The notes under the pieces are model-generated. The model was not told where the DNA came from, searched no databases, and saw only the letters and a program-made list of their open reading frames with translations. Positions 1 through 12,000 of a stretch of DNA of 64,000 nt are shown here, piece by piece. The translations under genes and the position numbers were made by a program. This DNA is from Adiantum capillus-veneris (Eukaryota > Streptophyta > Polypodiopsida > Polypodiales > Pteridaceae). Each line of letters starts with the position of its first letter. The stretch's first letter is position 1. The DNA is taken from the NCBI GenBank assembly GCA_014529385.2, contig CM043945.1:150365241-150429240 (forward strand), in the 5' to 3' direction.

Positions 1-315
1 TACGTTGTTGTCGCTCCTTAGCCTCAGCTTGAGCTTGTATCTTCTTCAACTCGGCTTGTGCCTTGGCTACCTTTTTTTGATGGATGGCACGTAGCTCCTC
101 TTGGATTAAGCTATTAGGATAGGAATTGGGTAACCCTCCATGACATCATAGTTAGAGGAAGAGTCACTAGATGCAATATGTGGGTCCTGAGTGGTACTAC
201 CTTGCGTTCCTGCTGAGGGCTTAGAGATTAATCTAGAGGAATAATGAGTGCCCACGTAAATGGAGACACTCTTGATATGTTTGTCCTCTAGCACACGACC
301 AGAGTGTAGGTGCAT
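1..315 (-). pseudogene. Start of a gypsy-type coding region (gag or extra ORF) of element E0, partial and frameshifted
   Basis: An ATG at 313-315 on the minus strand opens a frame rich in Ser, Thr and Gln. After about 60 codons the frame ends, but the adjacent frame continues without a stop to the window edge. That continuation (about 117 to 1) reads as a charged Ala/Glu/Lys/Gln-rich coiled coil (for example AKAQAELKKIQAQAEAKE), so I infer one frameshifted protein running off the left end. It lies 0.8 kb downstream of a PBS and LTR on the same strand, where gag or a pre-gag ORF is expected in Tat-type gypsy elements. No zinc knuckle or catalytic domain is in view, so gag versus extra ORF cannot be decided. 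No similarity to the gag of E1-E3 was seen. Confidence 0.45.
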
Positions 316-1107
316 GTGACCTCAACACTCTAGAGGTGTTGGTGAGTGCCCATGAAGGCCGCTCACGTAGTTTTTTAGGTGTTTACAACCCAATTGTTTA
401 TATATGTTTGGTCCCTTTTTTTAACTGAGCCACATAATATGAGATGCAATAGCTCAAATCAAGCGTCTTGGCTAGCGGGACATGTCGTGCTTTACAACCC
501 CGAATTCGGTTACGTACAACCCTCGGAATCCTAAAACTAGTCATTTCCTAGGTGGAGAGAGGGCTAGAATCAATAAGTCCAAAGGGTGAGTGTGAAGGGG
601 ATGGTGGAGGACTTGAGGAACTTGTCCCACATGCCCTCCTAGCTTCACTTGAGATCCTAGTCTTTATATATAAGGTAGTGTGAGTAGTATATCATAAGAC
701 TGAGGACTGAGGCTTGGGCTAGGGCTAGGGAAAAGATCTCGATCCCTTCCTTTTAGAATAATATTTTTTATTTGTTATTTCCAAATTTCTTTTTAGTCCC
801 AAATATCTTGAGCATTTTTTTTTAATAAAGAAAAAACTTTTGTGAGGATAATGTGGTCGCATGGACGCCAAGCTTCCACGCCCCACATCACCTCCTACGA
901 ACTCTGTCTAGCCTCTTACAAACTTTGTCTAGCCTCTTTTCAGCTAACACAACTAATTAATGCTAACTACCTCTGCTCACACTCTGTCAAACACGATACT
1001 CTGCACACTCACAGACAATTAACACAACACAACAAAACATAGAAAACAGATAGAAGAAAGGCTTCCCGAGGTAGCATTGAGTGCTCCTCAAGCTTAATGC
1101 AAGGTTG
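316..1107 (-). other. Untranslated leader of element E0
   Basis: This is the stretch between the PBS and the first ATG of the minus-strand element. It contains only short frames and AT-rich low-complexity runs, with no recognisable domain. A long leader of this kind is normal for Tat-type gypsy elements. Confidence 0.4.
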
Positions 1108-1125
1108 TCCCCAATGACGACGCCA
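1108..1125 (-). promoter_or_regulatory. Primer binding site of element E0
   Basis: On the minus strand the sequence TGGCGTCGTCATTGGGGA closely follows the end of the LTR. It resembles the TGGCGCCGTTGTTGGGGA-type PBS common in plant Tat/Athila gypsy elements, with a few substitutions. It fixes the orientation of E0: LTR to the right, internal region to the left. Confidence 0.6.
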
Positions 1126-1336
1126 AAAATGTACGTTTTATCATACACATTGAAGACTGGGAACTTGCTTGTGCACCGTGTGAGAGCCTCAAAAGGCTGC
1201 AAACACACAACTAGAGAGTCCTAGCAAGCTCAAAGAAACAATGGTGTGTCACTCACCGCTCAATGCTATGATGCAAAGAAGAAGGAACTGTCGCTGATGC
1301 CGTGCTCAACCGCCTCACCGCCGTCGATGCCGTCGT

Positions 1337-1340
<4 letters not shown>

Positions 1341-1414
<74 letters not shown>

Positions 1415-1417
1415 CGC

Positions 1418-1475
<58 letters not shown>
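1341..1475. repeat. (CT)n followed by an alternating CG/CA tract
   Basis: A pure (CT)35 run (1341-1410) is joined to an uninterrupted alternating purine-pyrimidine stretch (1414-1475), first CG-rich and then (CA)n. It lies in the transcribed part of the E0 LTR, between the TATA box and the PBS. Confidence 0.95.
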
Positions 1476-1477
<2 letters not shown>

Positions 1478-1567
1478 GTGAGCACACAAAGGAGAAGGAG
1501 ACAAAGATGGAGCAAGAGCACTTCTTAGCTTACACCTTAGAGAATGAGGATTTTAGATCAAAATGGA

Positions 1568-1578
1568 CCTTTTATAAG
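1568..1578 (-). promoter_or_regulatory. TATA box in the E0 LTR
   Basis: On the minus strand CTTATAAAAGG is a good plant TATA box, placed about 450 bases upstream of the PBS. This is consistent with a U3 promoter in the 5' LTR. Confidence 0.5.
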
Positions 1579-1766
1579 AGTTTAACCCATTCACACATGG
1601 GCGCCCACAGTGGCTGGTCAAAGTAAAAATAGTATCAAATGAGATATGTGGTGACCCTCTCATCGACAATCACCCAAGCACCTATAGGATCGACAAGCCC
1701 CATCCCTGACTCAAAACAATGTGATATCCGTGGATGTTTACTGGGCTGACACCCATTTTTGCCAAG

Positions 1767-2105
1767 GTCAACACCAAGCGATGGAGAGTGTTGGGCAGTC
1801 ACCAAGCCTCCTATTTGCTTGGTGCTGACTTTAGGGAGCACTGCACGATATTGAATCCACTGCATGACTTGTAATCTCATCACCAAAAGGGTCTCCATCA
1901 TCGGTTACACCCGGGTCAACACCAAGCGGTAAGGAGCGTTGGGCAGTCCCCAAGCTTCCTATTCACCCAGTAGTGACTCCACTGTCCCAAGGTCTTTACT
2001 ATTGCTTATGATAATGACTTTAACACCAAGGTCAACACCAAGCGATAGGGAGTGTTGGGTAGTCCCCAAGCTTCCTATTCGCCCAGTATTGACTCCACTG
2101 TCTGA
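1767..2105. repeat. Three imperfect tandem repeats in the U3 of the E0 LTR
   Basis: A block beginning GTCAACACCAAGCG and including GTTGGGCAGTCCCCAAGC starts near 1767, 1915 and 2031, with unequal spacing. Such U3 repeats often act as enhancers in LTRs. That function is inferred only from position, upstream of the TATA box. Confidence 0.75.
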
Positions 2106-2471
2106 CTTGTCGCTTAACACACTTGAAATGGAGGTGAGAACATAGAAGCATGTAGCAAAAATGATGGGGTAGGGATCACATGGTGTTCACTTGGAGATCA
2201 CTTTGGGATGGACGGGGTCACACTGCAATCAATTTGGGATAGTCAGGGTCGCACTGTAATCACTTGGTAATGGGTGGGGTCTCAAGGTGATCACATGTTG
2301 ATTGGGATTCACACAACTTGGCAGTCACTTGATTTTCACATCAAATTTACTTGGGGTTCACTTTAATTGTGATCACTTGGTGATCACTTGGGGATTAACC
2401 GTAGATCCCACCTGACAGAGGGGGTGTCAATTAGTCACGAGGGAGCCCAAGCCTCTTATTGCAGTATCTGA

Positions 2472-3352
2472 ATGCAGAAGCCACCACATGGCATAAGATT
2501 CAAATTAAAAAAAAAACATCGTTGCCATGAAAATCTCTTTAAAAAACTCCGCGTGAAAAGCTACCAAGTGAATAAAATAAAACAACCACTTTGTGTTGCT
2601 CAATTTCTCTCGTACAGAAGCAGTTCGATCTTCTTCATAAGCAGTTTGCAGGTTCCTCAGAAGCAACTCGGAGCTTTGTCTATAGATTTGTCCCCATCGA
2701 CATTATTGAATCGGCCTTCTTTTGCAGTGAAGCCTCAATATCTAATTATAAGCCTTAACGATCATAGGAGCTTTGTGTGCAGCAAGACCCAGTGGCTAGC
2801 TGAACAGTATGTCCAGCTTCAACTACCTTACTCAGCTCGTTTCTACAGGTGCAACTAGTTATGCAAGAAGTCCCCATGCCTAATTCTCAAGATTCACACC
2901 AATTCTTTTTCGGGAAGTTTGCCTGTGCAGTAGTAAGCCGGGCAGAACCAGAAAGGAGTACCAGAGACCTTTCAAACCCTGGTTATATTTTGTGGATCAT
3001 CAAGCTGAAGGGTACTTCAGATGCTTGCCGACGTGATGAGCATTCTCAAAGATCACATATTTCGTGCGATCAACCAATGGCAAAGGTCTGTTCTAGTCCA
3101 ACTGAAATAGAAGATAATTAAAAGATTTCAATCGATGATCGGTAGGCCTAATTTGGAGTTGAACCACCAAAACTCATTTCCTTCGCAGGCCCGTTCAACA
3201 CATTTTTTGATGAAACTATCAAGGTGTTGGCGATGCAGATAGAAGAGGCCAAAGAAATGAAAAGAATAAATGCAGAAGACGTGGACATGAGGGTAGAAAA
3301 GCTTAGCAGGATTGATCACACCAAAGCTTATGGTGGTTCCTCAAGTAATTAA
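2472..3352 (+). other. Unrecognised coding-like segments (possible decayed host gene)
   Basis: Three plus-strand open stretches follow one another in different frames: 2472-2858 (128 codons from ATG), 2849-3121 (90 codons) and 3191-3352 (53 codons plus stop). The last is preceded by a good splice acceptor (TTCCTTCGCAG) and encodes an acidic helical tail with the motif IEEAKEMKRINAEDVD. The composition looks protein-like but I recognise no family. They could be exons of a decayed gene or chance frames; confidence is low. Confidence 0.25.
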
Positions 3353-5330
<1,978 letters not shown>

Positions 5331-6434
5331 GCGACAGCAACAAGGCTTAGCAGCATTGTCTCTACAATCCATTACCAGTTCAAGATACCAACCACAAATC
5401 AACAATATCCTCTCTCTATTTGTGAGACCAATGAGAAATATTTGGACATAAAAGAGGCAGATATTATAATTATAGACGAGCTATCCGTGTTAACCCAAAC
5501 GACTTTTGACCTTATTGTAAGACAAAATATCAATGTAACAAGCAATAAGTTGGCAGATCCCGTCAAACAGGAGATGTGTTCTCTTGCTTGGTGATCTTGC
5601 CCAACTATCCCCAGTTTGTAATCACGCTCGACAGCTTTGTAATACATGCTTTATCGCAAGCTCGGTCCACTGGCTACATGCAACTTTGTACAAGATGTCA
5701 TGCTCTATAAGACATTCAATGGACCATGAATTGCTCCTGAATTGCTTCAGTTATTCACCATTTTTCATGAAAGAAAACCAATCATAGATGCGATCAATTG
5801 TATCTTGGGTGCATGTATTATAGATAAAACACATGTGCATGACTACATCAACAACTCCACTACAATAATTTTTACTCACATATCGGACGTCCAACACTAT
5901 AACAACCTTGTCTTGAATAAATTGTACAATCAAATTGAAATTAAAAAACTTGAAATGAAGACGAATGTGGATAAGATAAATGTCCTTCAGTAGTGGCTCC
6001 TAGACCCTAAGTTCAATGAGCTAGATTCAATTGCAGTTTGTGTGCACTACATGATCACTGAAAAGATCGACTTGACAATCGGTGTGGAAAACGGTGCAAC
6101 ATGCATTGTTGATTCCATAACACAGAACACAGAAGGTGAAGTTACATGTATCATTGTCCTCATTCATTGTACTGGGAATAACTATAAAAGAAGAAAGACA
6201 AAAACACAAACAATTTCAAAAGAAAAAAGGCAAAACACACTCAAAATCCACCTTCAAAAATGCGGCCGACGTGTTGGCTACCGACCATTCAATGAAAAAT
6301 TTCTTTTTGAAATACTTTCCATTTGCAAGAATTTACATGTAGCATGTATACTAGAAAAAACATTCATCTGTAGACATAGTAGTACAACCTCGCTTGGATA
6401 TAATCTCAATTGTAACCACCTCTATAATCCCTAA
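5331..6434 (+). pseudogene. PIF1-like DNA helicase remnant
   Basis: Successive plus-strand frames carry PIF1-family helicase motifs in the right order. First comes a motif Ia-like block ending VSTIHYQFKIPT (about 5364-5400). Then motif II appears as ADIIIIDELSVL (about 5457-5492), followed by LLGDLAQLSPVCNH (about 5584-5625) and a CSIRHS block (about 5700). A C-terminal part (5742-6250) reads GVENGATCIVDSI. PIF1-type ATP-dependent helicases occur as nuclear genes and as the helicase of Helitrons and related mobile DNA. The Walker A segment is missing, the frame changes at about 5585 and 5742, and an in-frame TAG lies at 5991-5993, so it cannot be functional. No Rep/HUH domain or Helitron end was seen. 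The family call is firm, the mobile-element origin is not. Confidence 0.7.
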
Positions 6435-7435
6435 CAATTGATGCCCTTACTTTGTCTCCTCCCATAAACATTATAGAATTTTTCAAGTGTATACACGCAA
6501 TGCCACCCTTCCCAAATTAGTCTTGTTCTTCATCCCTTTAGTGCTAGCTGCTAAAAGCCAATTTGCATATGTCCTGTTATATTCTACAGATGTGATATAG
6601 TGATGGGGGCTTTTCACAAGCCAAGCTCCCATACCCCTCTTCTCTCGTCCCCACCCCATGAAAACCCCCTCTTAGGGAGAGAGTGATAAAAGGCATTGGA
6701 AAAAGTAAGAAAAAAAAAATTATGATTATGTAAATATATAAGAAAGGTAAAATAGGTCACCTCATGCCTGCGGGGTAGCCCATCCCCACCTTGCCTCCTT
6801 TTTCTTCACTGCTGCCCCGCCGTGTGTCCCTTTTCCTCTCCTCCACTCAAAAGGTCAACCCCCTCTCTCTTCCCCTTGTCCTTTCTCCTTTCTCTCTCCC
6901 CTCAAGCTACCCCAACTCTCACCAATAATGCATTATAACTCACCAATAATGCACCCTAACTCACATGCAACTTACCCTATCTTCCAAAATAGTATACCCC
7001 ACCCCCTCTTTCTCTCTCCTATCATATCCCATGACCCAAATACCCCCCTCTCTCTCTCTCTAAAGGGCGCCATATCTCTTGTCTTGTAGCTAAATAACCT
7101 TCCTCACACTCACACATACTCAGTTTCACTGAAAAAGGTGCCCACAGACCCATCCCCACCCAGTGGTTACCTGTTTTTTCTTGTGTTCACACACATCTAC
7201 ACACAGATTCACCTCTGAACACACTCCCCTCTCTCCCCTCTTGTAATTACTTTATTCTCCATGTCACCTCTCACTTTTTTTCATGAACCCATTTCTCTCT
7301 CTTAGTCTCTCTCTCATGAGACTGCTGTTCTGGCACATATACACACAGCCAGACAAGTGGGGCGCACAGTCACATGGCCTATGTAGATAATGATTTCTTC
7401 ATTTCTAAATTCTATAATTCCTCCCCCCTCCTCCC

Positions 7436-7445
7436 CTATATAAAG
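7436..7445 (+). promoter_or_regulatory. TATA box of E1 5' LTR
   Basis: CTATATAAAG after a C-rich run, conserved at 15150-15158 in the 3' LTR. It lies about 300 bases upstream of the AATAAA, as expected for a U3-R arrangement. Confidence 0.75.
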
Positions 7446-7747
7446 AGGGGTCACCATCACACTAAGGACACACACAACATCACCAAAGAACACACTATGC
7501 ACTGTGTGTGCCTAGTGCACACACACACACCATCACCATCACCATCACCGCAATCACCATGCTTGTCTTGAGCATGACCTCTACACCCTTGGCTATGGAA
7601 GATGAAGGGAAACTAAATGAAGGATGATGGCCATAACCCTCGTGCGAGTCTTCGCCATCAACTCCCACCTATCCGCCATGTGCTCTACCACTCTCTCCCT
7701 TCTCATTCCCCTACCCTATGCTCCCCATTTCATCGCCTTATTCTCTA

Positions 7748-7753
7748 AATAAA
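7748..7753 (+). terminator. Polyadenylation signal of E1 LTR
   Basis: AATAAA, conserved at 15473-15478 in the 3' LTR, where it would serve the full-length transcript. Confidence 0.55.
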
Positions 7754-7923
7754 GCTTGAGGTTTTGTGAGTATGTTTTCTTGCAATGTTTTGCCCATGTG
7801 AGGTGTACGGAATCGCCACCTAATCTTGTGTTTGGAGTGATCTTGTGTATGTGTGAAGGGTGTGCGGATTCGCCATCCTTTTGTGGTGCCTAAGTACTAA
7901 GCCGCTATACCCCCTCCCTCACA

Positions 7924-7974
<51 letters not shown>

Positions 7975-8190
7975 TCACTTGATCTCATTCCCTTTCCTCT
8001 TCATCATTACTTCCAGGCATCCATCTCTCTTGGATGAAAACTTTGTTATGGTGGTGTGTTGTTTGCGTCCTAGCCGCTGAAGCTAGGTGGTGCCCCTGTT
8101 TGCTTTACCATGACAGGCTCGAGGCGCTCCATTCGGTCCCCGGTGTTTTAGAGGCCGTTGGGGGTTCGGGGTTCGCTTTGCTCTCGTCAT

Positions 8191-8209
8191 TTGGTGCCCC
8201 CACTGAGGA
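8191..8209 (+). promoter_or_regulatory. Putative primer binding site of E1
   Basis: TTGGTGCCCCCACTGAGGA starts two bases after the LTR end. The same 19 bases occur at the same place in E2 and a close variant in E3. It begins with TGG as a tRNA-CCA complement should, but it is not the initiator tRNA-Met site; the tRNA was not identified. Confidence 0.6.
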
Positions 8210-8262
8210 TCTTTTCATGAAACCCTTTAGTCTACAAGACTGAAACCCCTAAACTGTTGTGA

Positions 8263-8526
8263 ATGGATGAATGGCTAGCAGTATCGGCTAACTGGACAAC
8301 AGAAGAAGAAGAGCTCCAAGCACAACTAGACGAACTCCACATCTCCATCGAAGCTCGAGTGCCAGGCGTAACGGTAATCGATTTGCAGTGGGAGAGTCAA
8401 CCAACACGCCAAACCCAGTGGATATACATAGGCCAAGTGCCAAGAAGAAGAAGGAGAAGGTCGAAACCATGTCCGCAACCTACAACCAACCAACAACAAC
8501 AAAATGGAAGGAGCTTTGCACAATAG
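8263..8526 (+). CDS. Pre-gag small ORF 1 of E1 (87 aa, unknown)
   Basis: First ATG-initiated frame of the element's transcript, 73 bases after the LTR. The N-terminal half is acidic with a short helical EEEELQAQLDEL segment; the C-terminal half is basic with a run of six Arg followed by Gln/Asn. The basic tail could bind nucleic acid, but this is inference from composition only. Its end overlaps the start of the next ORF (8504) by 23 bases. I recognise no homologue in E2 or E3, so it may be specific to this family or not translated. Confidence 0.4.
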   Translation: MDEWLAVSANWTTEEEELQAQLDELHISIEARVPGVTVIDLQWESQPTRQTQWIYIGQVPRRRRRRSKPCPQPTTNQQQQNGRSFAQ

Positions 8527-8728
8527 AGAATCAACACTATTCTACTTTGAGAATCGGGTAACTCACGTCACCGAGGTAATTATCACAGTCAGTTTTCAAG
8601 TCGCACTTGATGCTGCAGCACAGATAACGGAATCATTGGCTCACACTCTCACTAGAGAAACTAGGGATCTACTGAGTTTGTTTCAGGAAAGAACACCACC
8701 CTCTCCCACAAGCTTGGACAGTGACTAA
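8504..8728 (+). CDS. Pre-gag small ORF 2 of E1 (74 aa, unknown)
   Basis: ATG-initiated frame overlapping the previous ORF and ending 17 bases before small ORF 3. The protein has a central hydrophobic/helical stretch and a Ser/Pro-rich tail. No recognised domain. Similarity to the 72-aa family of ORF 3 is at best suggestive (a short I-T-V-S strand followed by a helix) and is not claimed. Confidence 0.35.
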   Translation: MEGALHNRESTLFYFENRVTHVTEVIITVSFQVALDAAAQITESLAHTLTRETRDLLSLFQERTPPSPTSLDSD

Positions 8729-8745
8729 GCACCTCTAAGCTTCAC

Positions 8746-8964
8746 ATGAATCAGTACAACCTACCTCAAGACAGATCACACATACCAACACGTGTACGCT
8801 CAATCAAGGTAATACTGGACTTGAAGACTCACTACCAGCACGTCATTGACACCATGCTGGGTGGGGAGCGATTTTTTGAGGTTCTGGCATCAGATCAGCC
8901 ATTTGTCTTACCTTTGGTACAAGGCAATGTACCGTTTGAAGTTTTAATCTATGTCCTAGTGTAA
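8746..8964 (+). CDS. Conserved pre-gag microprotein of E1 (72 aa, new family)
   Basis: ATG-initiated frame ending 82 bases before the gag ATG. It aligns end to end with two ORFs of E2 (28795-29007, 28555-28773) and with the frameshifted 35542-35756 of E3. Shared features are an alternating hydrophobic strand after a basic residue, an aromatic/Gln position followed by a helix, the block EVLAS..PFVLPL, and a closing F.V.IYVLV strand (F-D-V-x-V-F-x-L-F in the others). Starts MNQ.NL here and MNH.NL in E2. There is no signal peptide or Cys/His cluster. Conservation of length, position and pattern across three diverged elements argues for a real protein of unknown function. Confidence 0.7.
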   Translation: MNQYNLPQDRSHIPTRVRSIKVILDLKTHYQHVIDTMLGGERFFEVLASDQPFVLPLVQGNVPFEVLIYVLV

Positions 8965-9046
8965 GAGGGTATGCACGCCTCCTTGTAAGAAGAAAAAAAC
9001 TTTTGCAAGTTAAGAAGTGTGTCTTTCTAGCTCTCTCTCAGTAATC

Positions 9047-12000
9047 ATGGCAAGTGTAGCATTTCCAACATTTAAAGGAAAGAAGGGGGAGGATTTGGTA
9101 ACAGACTTCCTAGATGACTTTGAAGTAGCATGTGTAGTGAGAAACAAAGATACGGATGAATCCCGGGTTAGAATCTTTAAGCATCTCATGAAGCTAGAAG
9201 CTAGATCATGGTACAATGCACTTCCACAAGCAACCAAGGATGACTGGGAACTCTTAAAAACCGCTTTTAAGAGGCGCTTTGGGGGAGGTACCACTTCAAA
9301 AAAGTTGTGGGACAAGTTGAGAGACTTGAAGCAGGAGGGTCTTTTATGCCACCTATGAGTCCAACTTTGTGGATTTGTGGGAAGGGTGGGTTGAGTCACT
9401 GGCAAGGTGGGAAGCTGCACCCGATTTCCTAAAAAAAGATCGGTTCATGCATGACTTATGGCCGCTTCTCAAGGAGAAGGTGAAAGGTATATTCCCTGCT
9501 ACGTACGAGTCAGCAGTTGAGATTGCTCGCCTTAAGGACAAGAAGCTGCGAATGAAAGCCAAAGAAACCGAGTCAACAGAAGCAGGAACACCGCGTCAAC
9601 CAGCAACTACGACAACCACAATTCCACCACCACCACCGGCTCTTGGGGTAAGAAATGACCAACAAGATATGTTGGCCCATATTACTGACCAATTGCAGAA
9701 TTTGTCTGTCCACTTAATACAGCAAGGGAGGAGTCAAGAAAGAGATCAAGACCCTGGAAGAGCACGACGACAAAACAGGGAGTATCATTGCTACAACTGC
9801 GGAGAAGACGGTCACGGTATGTACTACTGTCCCAAAACACGACAAAACTATAATAGAGGAGGTAGGAGGAACCAATTGTCACCCCCTAGAGAAAGAACAC
9901 CCCCACCCCGAGCACCAGCCCCACCAACACAAATTCTACGACCACCCCAGACACCACTACAAGCATCCATTCCACCTCTTCCACCAGCCCCACCACCTGA
10001 TCGCCCTGTAAACATCATAAGGCTAGAAGAGAAAGGAAAAGCCGTAGTAGTGGATCCACCCAGAGCAAAGGAGAGGGACAAGGGTAAGGAGAACGTAACC
10101 TTTTTAGAACCACTTGAAGCCATGACTGTGAAAAGAGCTAGGAGGGAGAAAGCTACACAATCAGATGATAAGAGAAGCATGAGAGGAGAAACTAGCAAGA
10201 GGCCATCCAGGCCACGACGGAAATTGGGCATCACCAGCTTCCAGCTAGGGGAAAGTTCTAAGCCCTATGATCTAACATTGGATGTGGCAGAGCAAGGACC
10301 GAAGATTACATGGCCACAGTTGCTACATCTTGTACCTAAAGTAAGGCGACAATGGTCTAAAATGGTAAGTACAAGACGCTCCAAAACAAAGGTAGCCGGA
10401 GAAATTTCGGGATGCAACATGGATGACATCCTTCCAATTTTCGACGTAAACATAAAAGGAAAGAGGGTTGGAAACACCTACATTGATGGAGGTGCACAAA
10501 TCTGTGTAATGAGCGAAGCTATGATGCTTCGATTAGGGCTCGAGGTTGACAGGCCTTCTCCATGCAAGGCAAAGATGGCAAAAAATGCAAAAGTAAAGTG
10601 TGTGGGTGTGGTAAGTGCCGTGAAAATCAAAGCTTTCAACACTGAGGTAGAGGCAGATGTTTTTGTAATGCCTACTAAGGGGGAGGGATATCCACTAATT
10701 TTGGGAAGGCCATGGTTGATGGCCATGAAGGCAAAACAGGACTGGGGTACTGGCCTTCTACGCATGACCGGTAAGAAAGGGGAGACAATCTACTACGACA
10801 TGAGGATTGGCAAGCAGAAGCAAATGAATCTGGAAACATCCGCAGATGAAACCACTAGCGAATCTTCCAGTTCTGAGGAGGAGACCACATCCATCGACGA
10901 AAGTGACAGTTCCATTGATGTGATGGGTATCATTATGAAGGATCCACAAAGGGTAAGCACAACTGGTGATCCATCACCAAAAGGGCAACCCAATGAAGAG
11001 GAGAGCAAATCACCTGGCCTAGGAGGAAGTAGGTTGAAGGGTATGTTGTCTACGGAATTAACACTTGAGGAGAAATATAGTTTTTTGCAAATGTTGATGG
11101 GATTTCCTAACCTTTTCATTGATAACTATGAAAGAATCACAGGCATTATAGTGGTGGAACATCATATTAAGTTGAAGGAAGGGGTAAAACCAATTGTGCA
11201 AAAGCTACGACGACTGGGGGTCATACAAGAAAAGGCACTCTTGACCGAGGTAAGGAAACTGCTGGAGGTGGGATTCATCTATCCTGTAGAAAACTCAGAA
11301 TGGGTGTCACCCGTAGTGGTGACGCCTAAAAAGAATGGTAAGTGGAGGGTCTGTGTTGACTACAAACCACTAAATGCAGCTACAAAGAGAGACCACTTTC
11401 CTCTCCCTTTCTTGGATGAAATTCTGAATGAAGTAGCGGGTTTTGAATGCTATACCGTCTGTGATGGTTATTCAGGATACTTTCAAATACGCATAGCCTT
11501 GGAAGATCAGCTAAAAACCACTTTTATCACGCCATGGGGTTGTTTTGCATACAGGGTTATGCCATTTGGTCTCACAAATGCACCTGCCACATTCCAAAGA
11601 TATGTCACATATGTTTTTCAACCGTTCTTTGGAACATCCATAAGAGTGTTCATTGATGATTTTTGTATATATAGCTCCCGTATTTCACATTTAGAAAAGG
11701 TAACTGAAGGTTTGACCAGGTTGCAGAGCCTAGGTGGGCAATTAAATGTGGATAAATGCCACATTGGGGAGAGTAAAGTCATTCTACTAGGCCATGAAAT
11801 TTCAGCAAAAGGTATCAACGCCGACCCAAGTAAGGTGTCCGCACTCATAGCCCTACCTTCACCAACGACCGCACGTCAACTGGTCTCTTTTCTACAGAAG
11901 GTGAGGTACTTAAGTAGATTCATACATCTACTATCACAACTTGTTCTACCACTGCAACAACTCACTCAAAGATCAACTTTCACTTGGGACGAGGAAAGCG

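Larger units (their letters stand above)
1130..2429 (-). repeat. 5' LTR of gypsy element E0
   Basis: The left edge (3' end of the LTR on the minus strand) ends in CA four bases before the PBS. The right edge is placed at a TGACA start within the palindromic stretch at 2413-2429, giving TG...CA ends and about 1.3 kb. Internal signals agree with an LTR read on the minus strand: a TATA box at 1568-1578, a microsatellite downstream of it (1341-1475), and tandem repeats in the U3 side (1767-2105). The partner LTR lies outside the window, so the right boundary is an inference and no target duplication can be tested. Confidence 0.5.
6601..8189 (+). repeat. 5' LTR of E1
   Basis: Begins TGATGGGGGC and ends CGTCA, and matches 14326-15888 along its whole length. 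It contains a TATA box (7436-7445), an AATAAA signal (7748-7753) and a (CT)n run (about 7928-7976). It also has a CACCAT hexamer-like run (about 7530-7550) whose copy number differs between the LTRs. Confidence 0.92.

Noticed and set aside
1253-1626. ORFs with Arg-Glu or Cys-Val repeats
   Set aside because: Translations of the (CT)n and (CA)n runs.
8504-8728. Assigning the 74-aa E1 ORF to the conserved microprotein family
   Set aside because: Only a short strand-like resemblance; the LPLI and FDV.VF blocks are absent.
9848-10234. 128-aa minus-strand ORF rich in Gly and Leu
   Set aside because: Antisense shadow of the Pro-rich linker of E1 gag.
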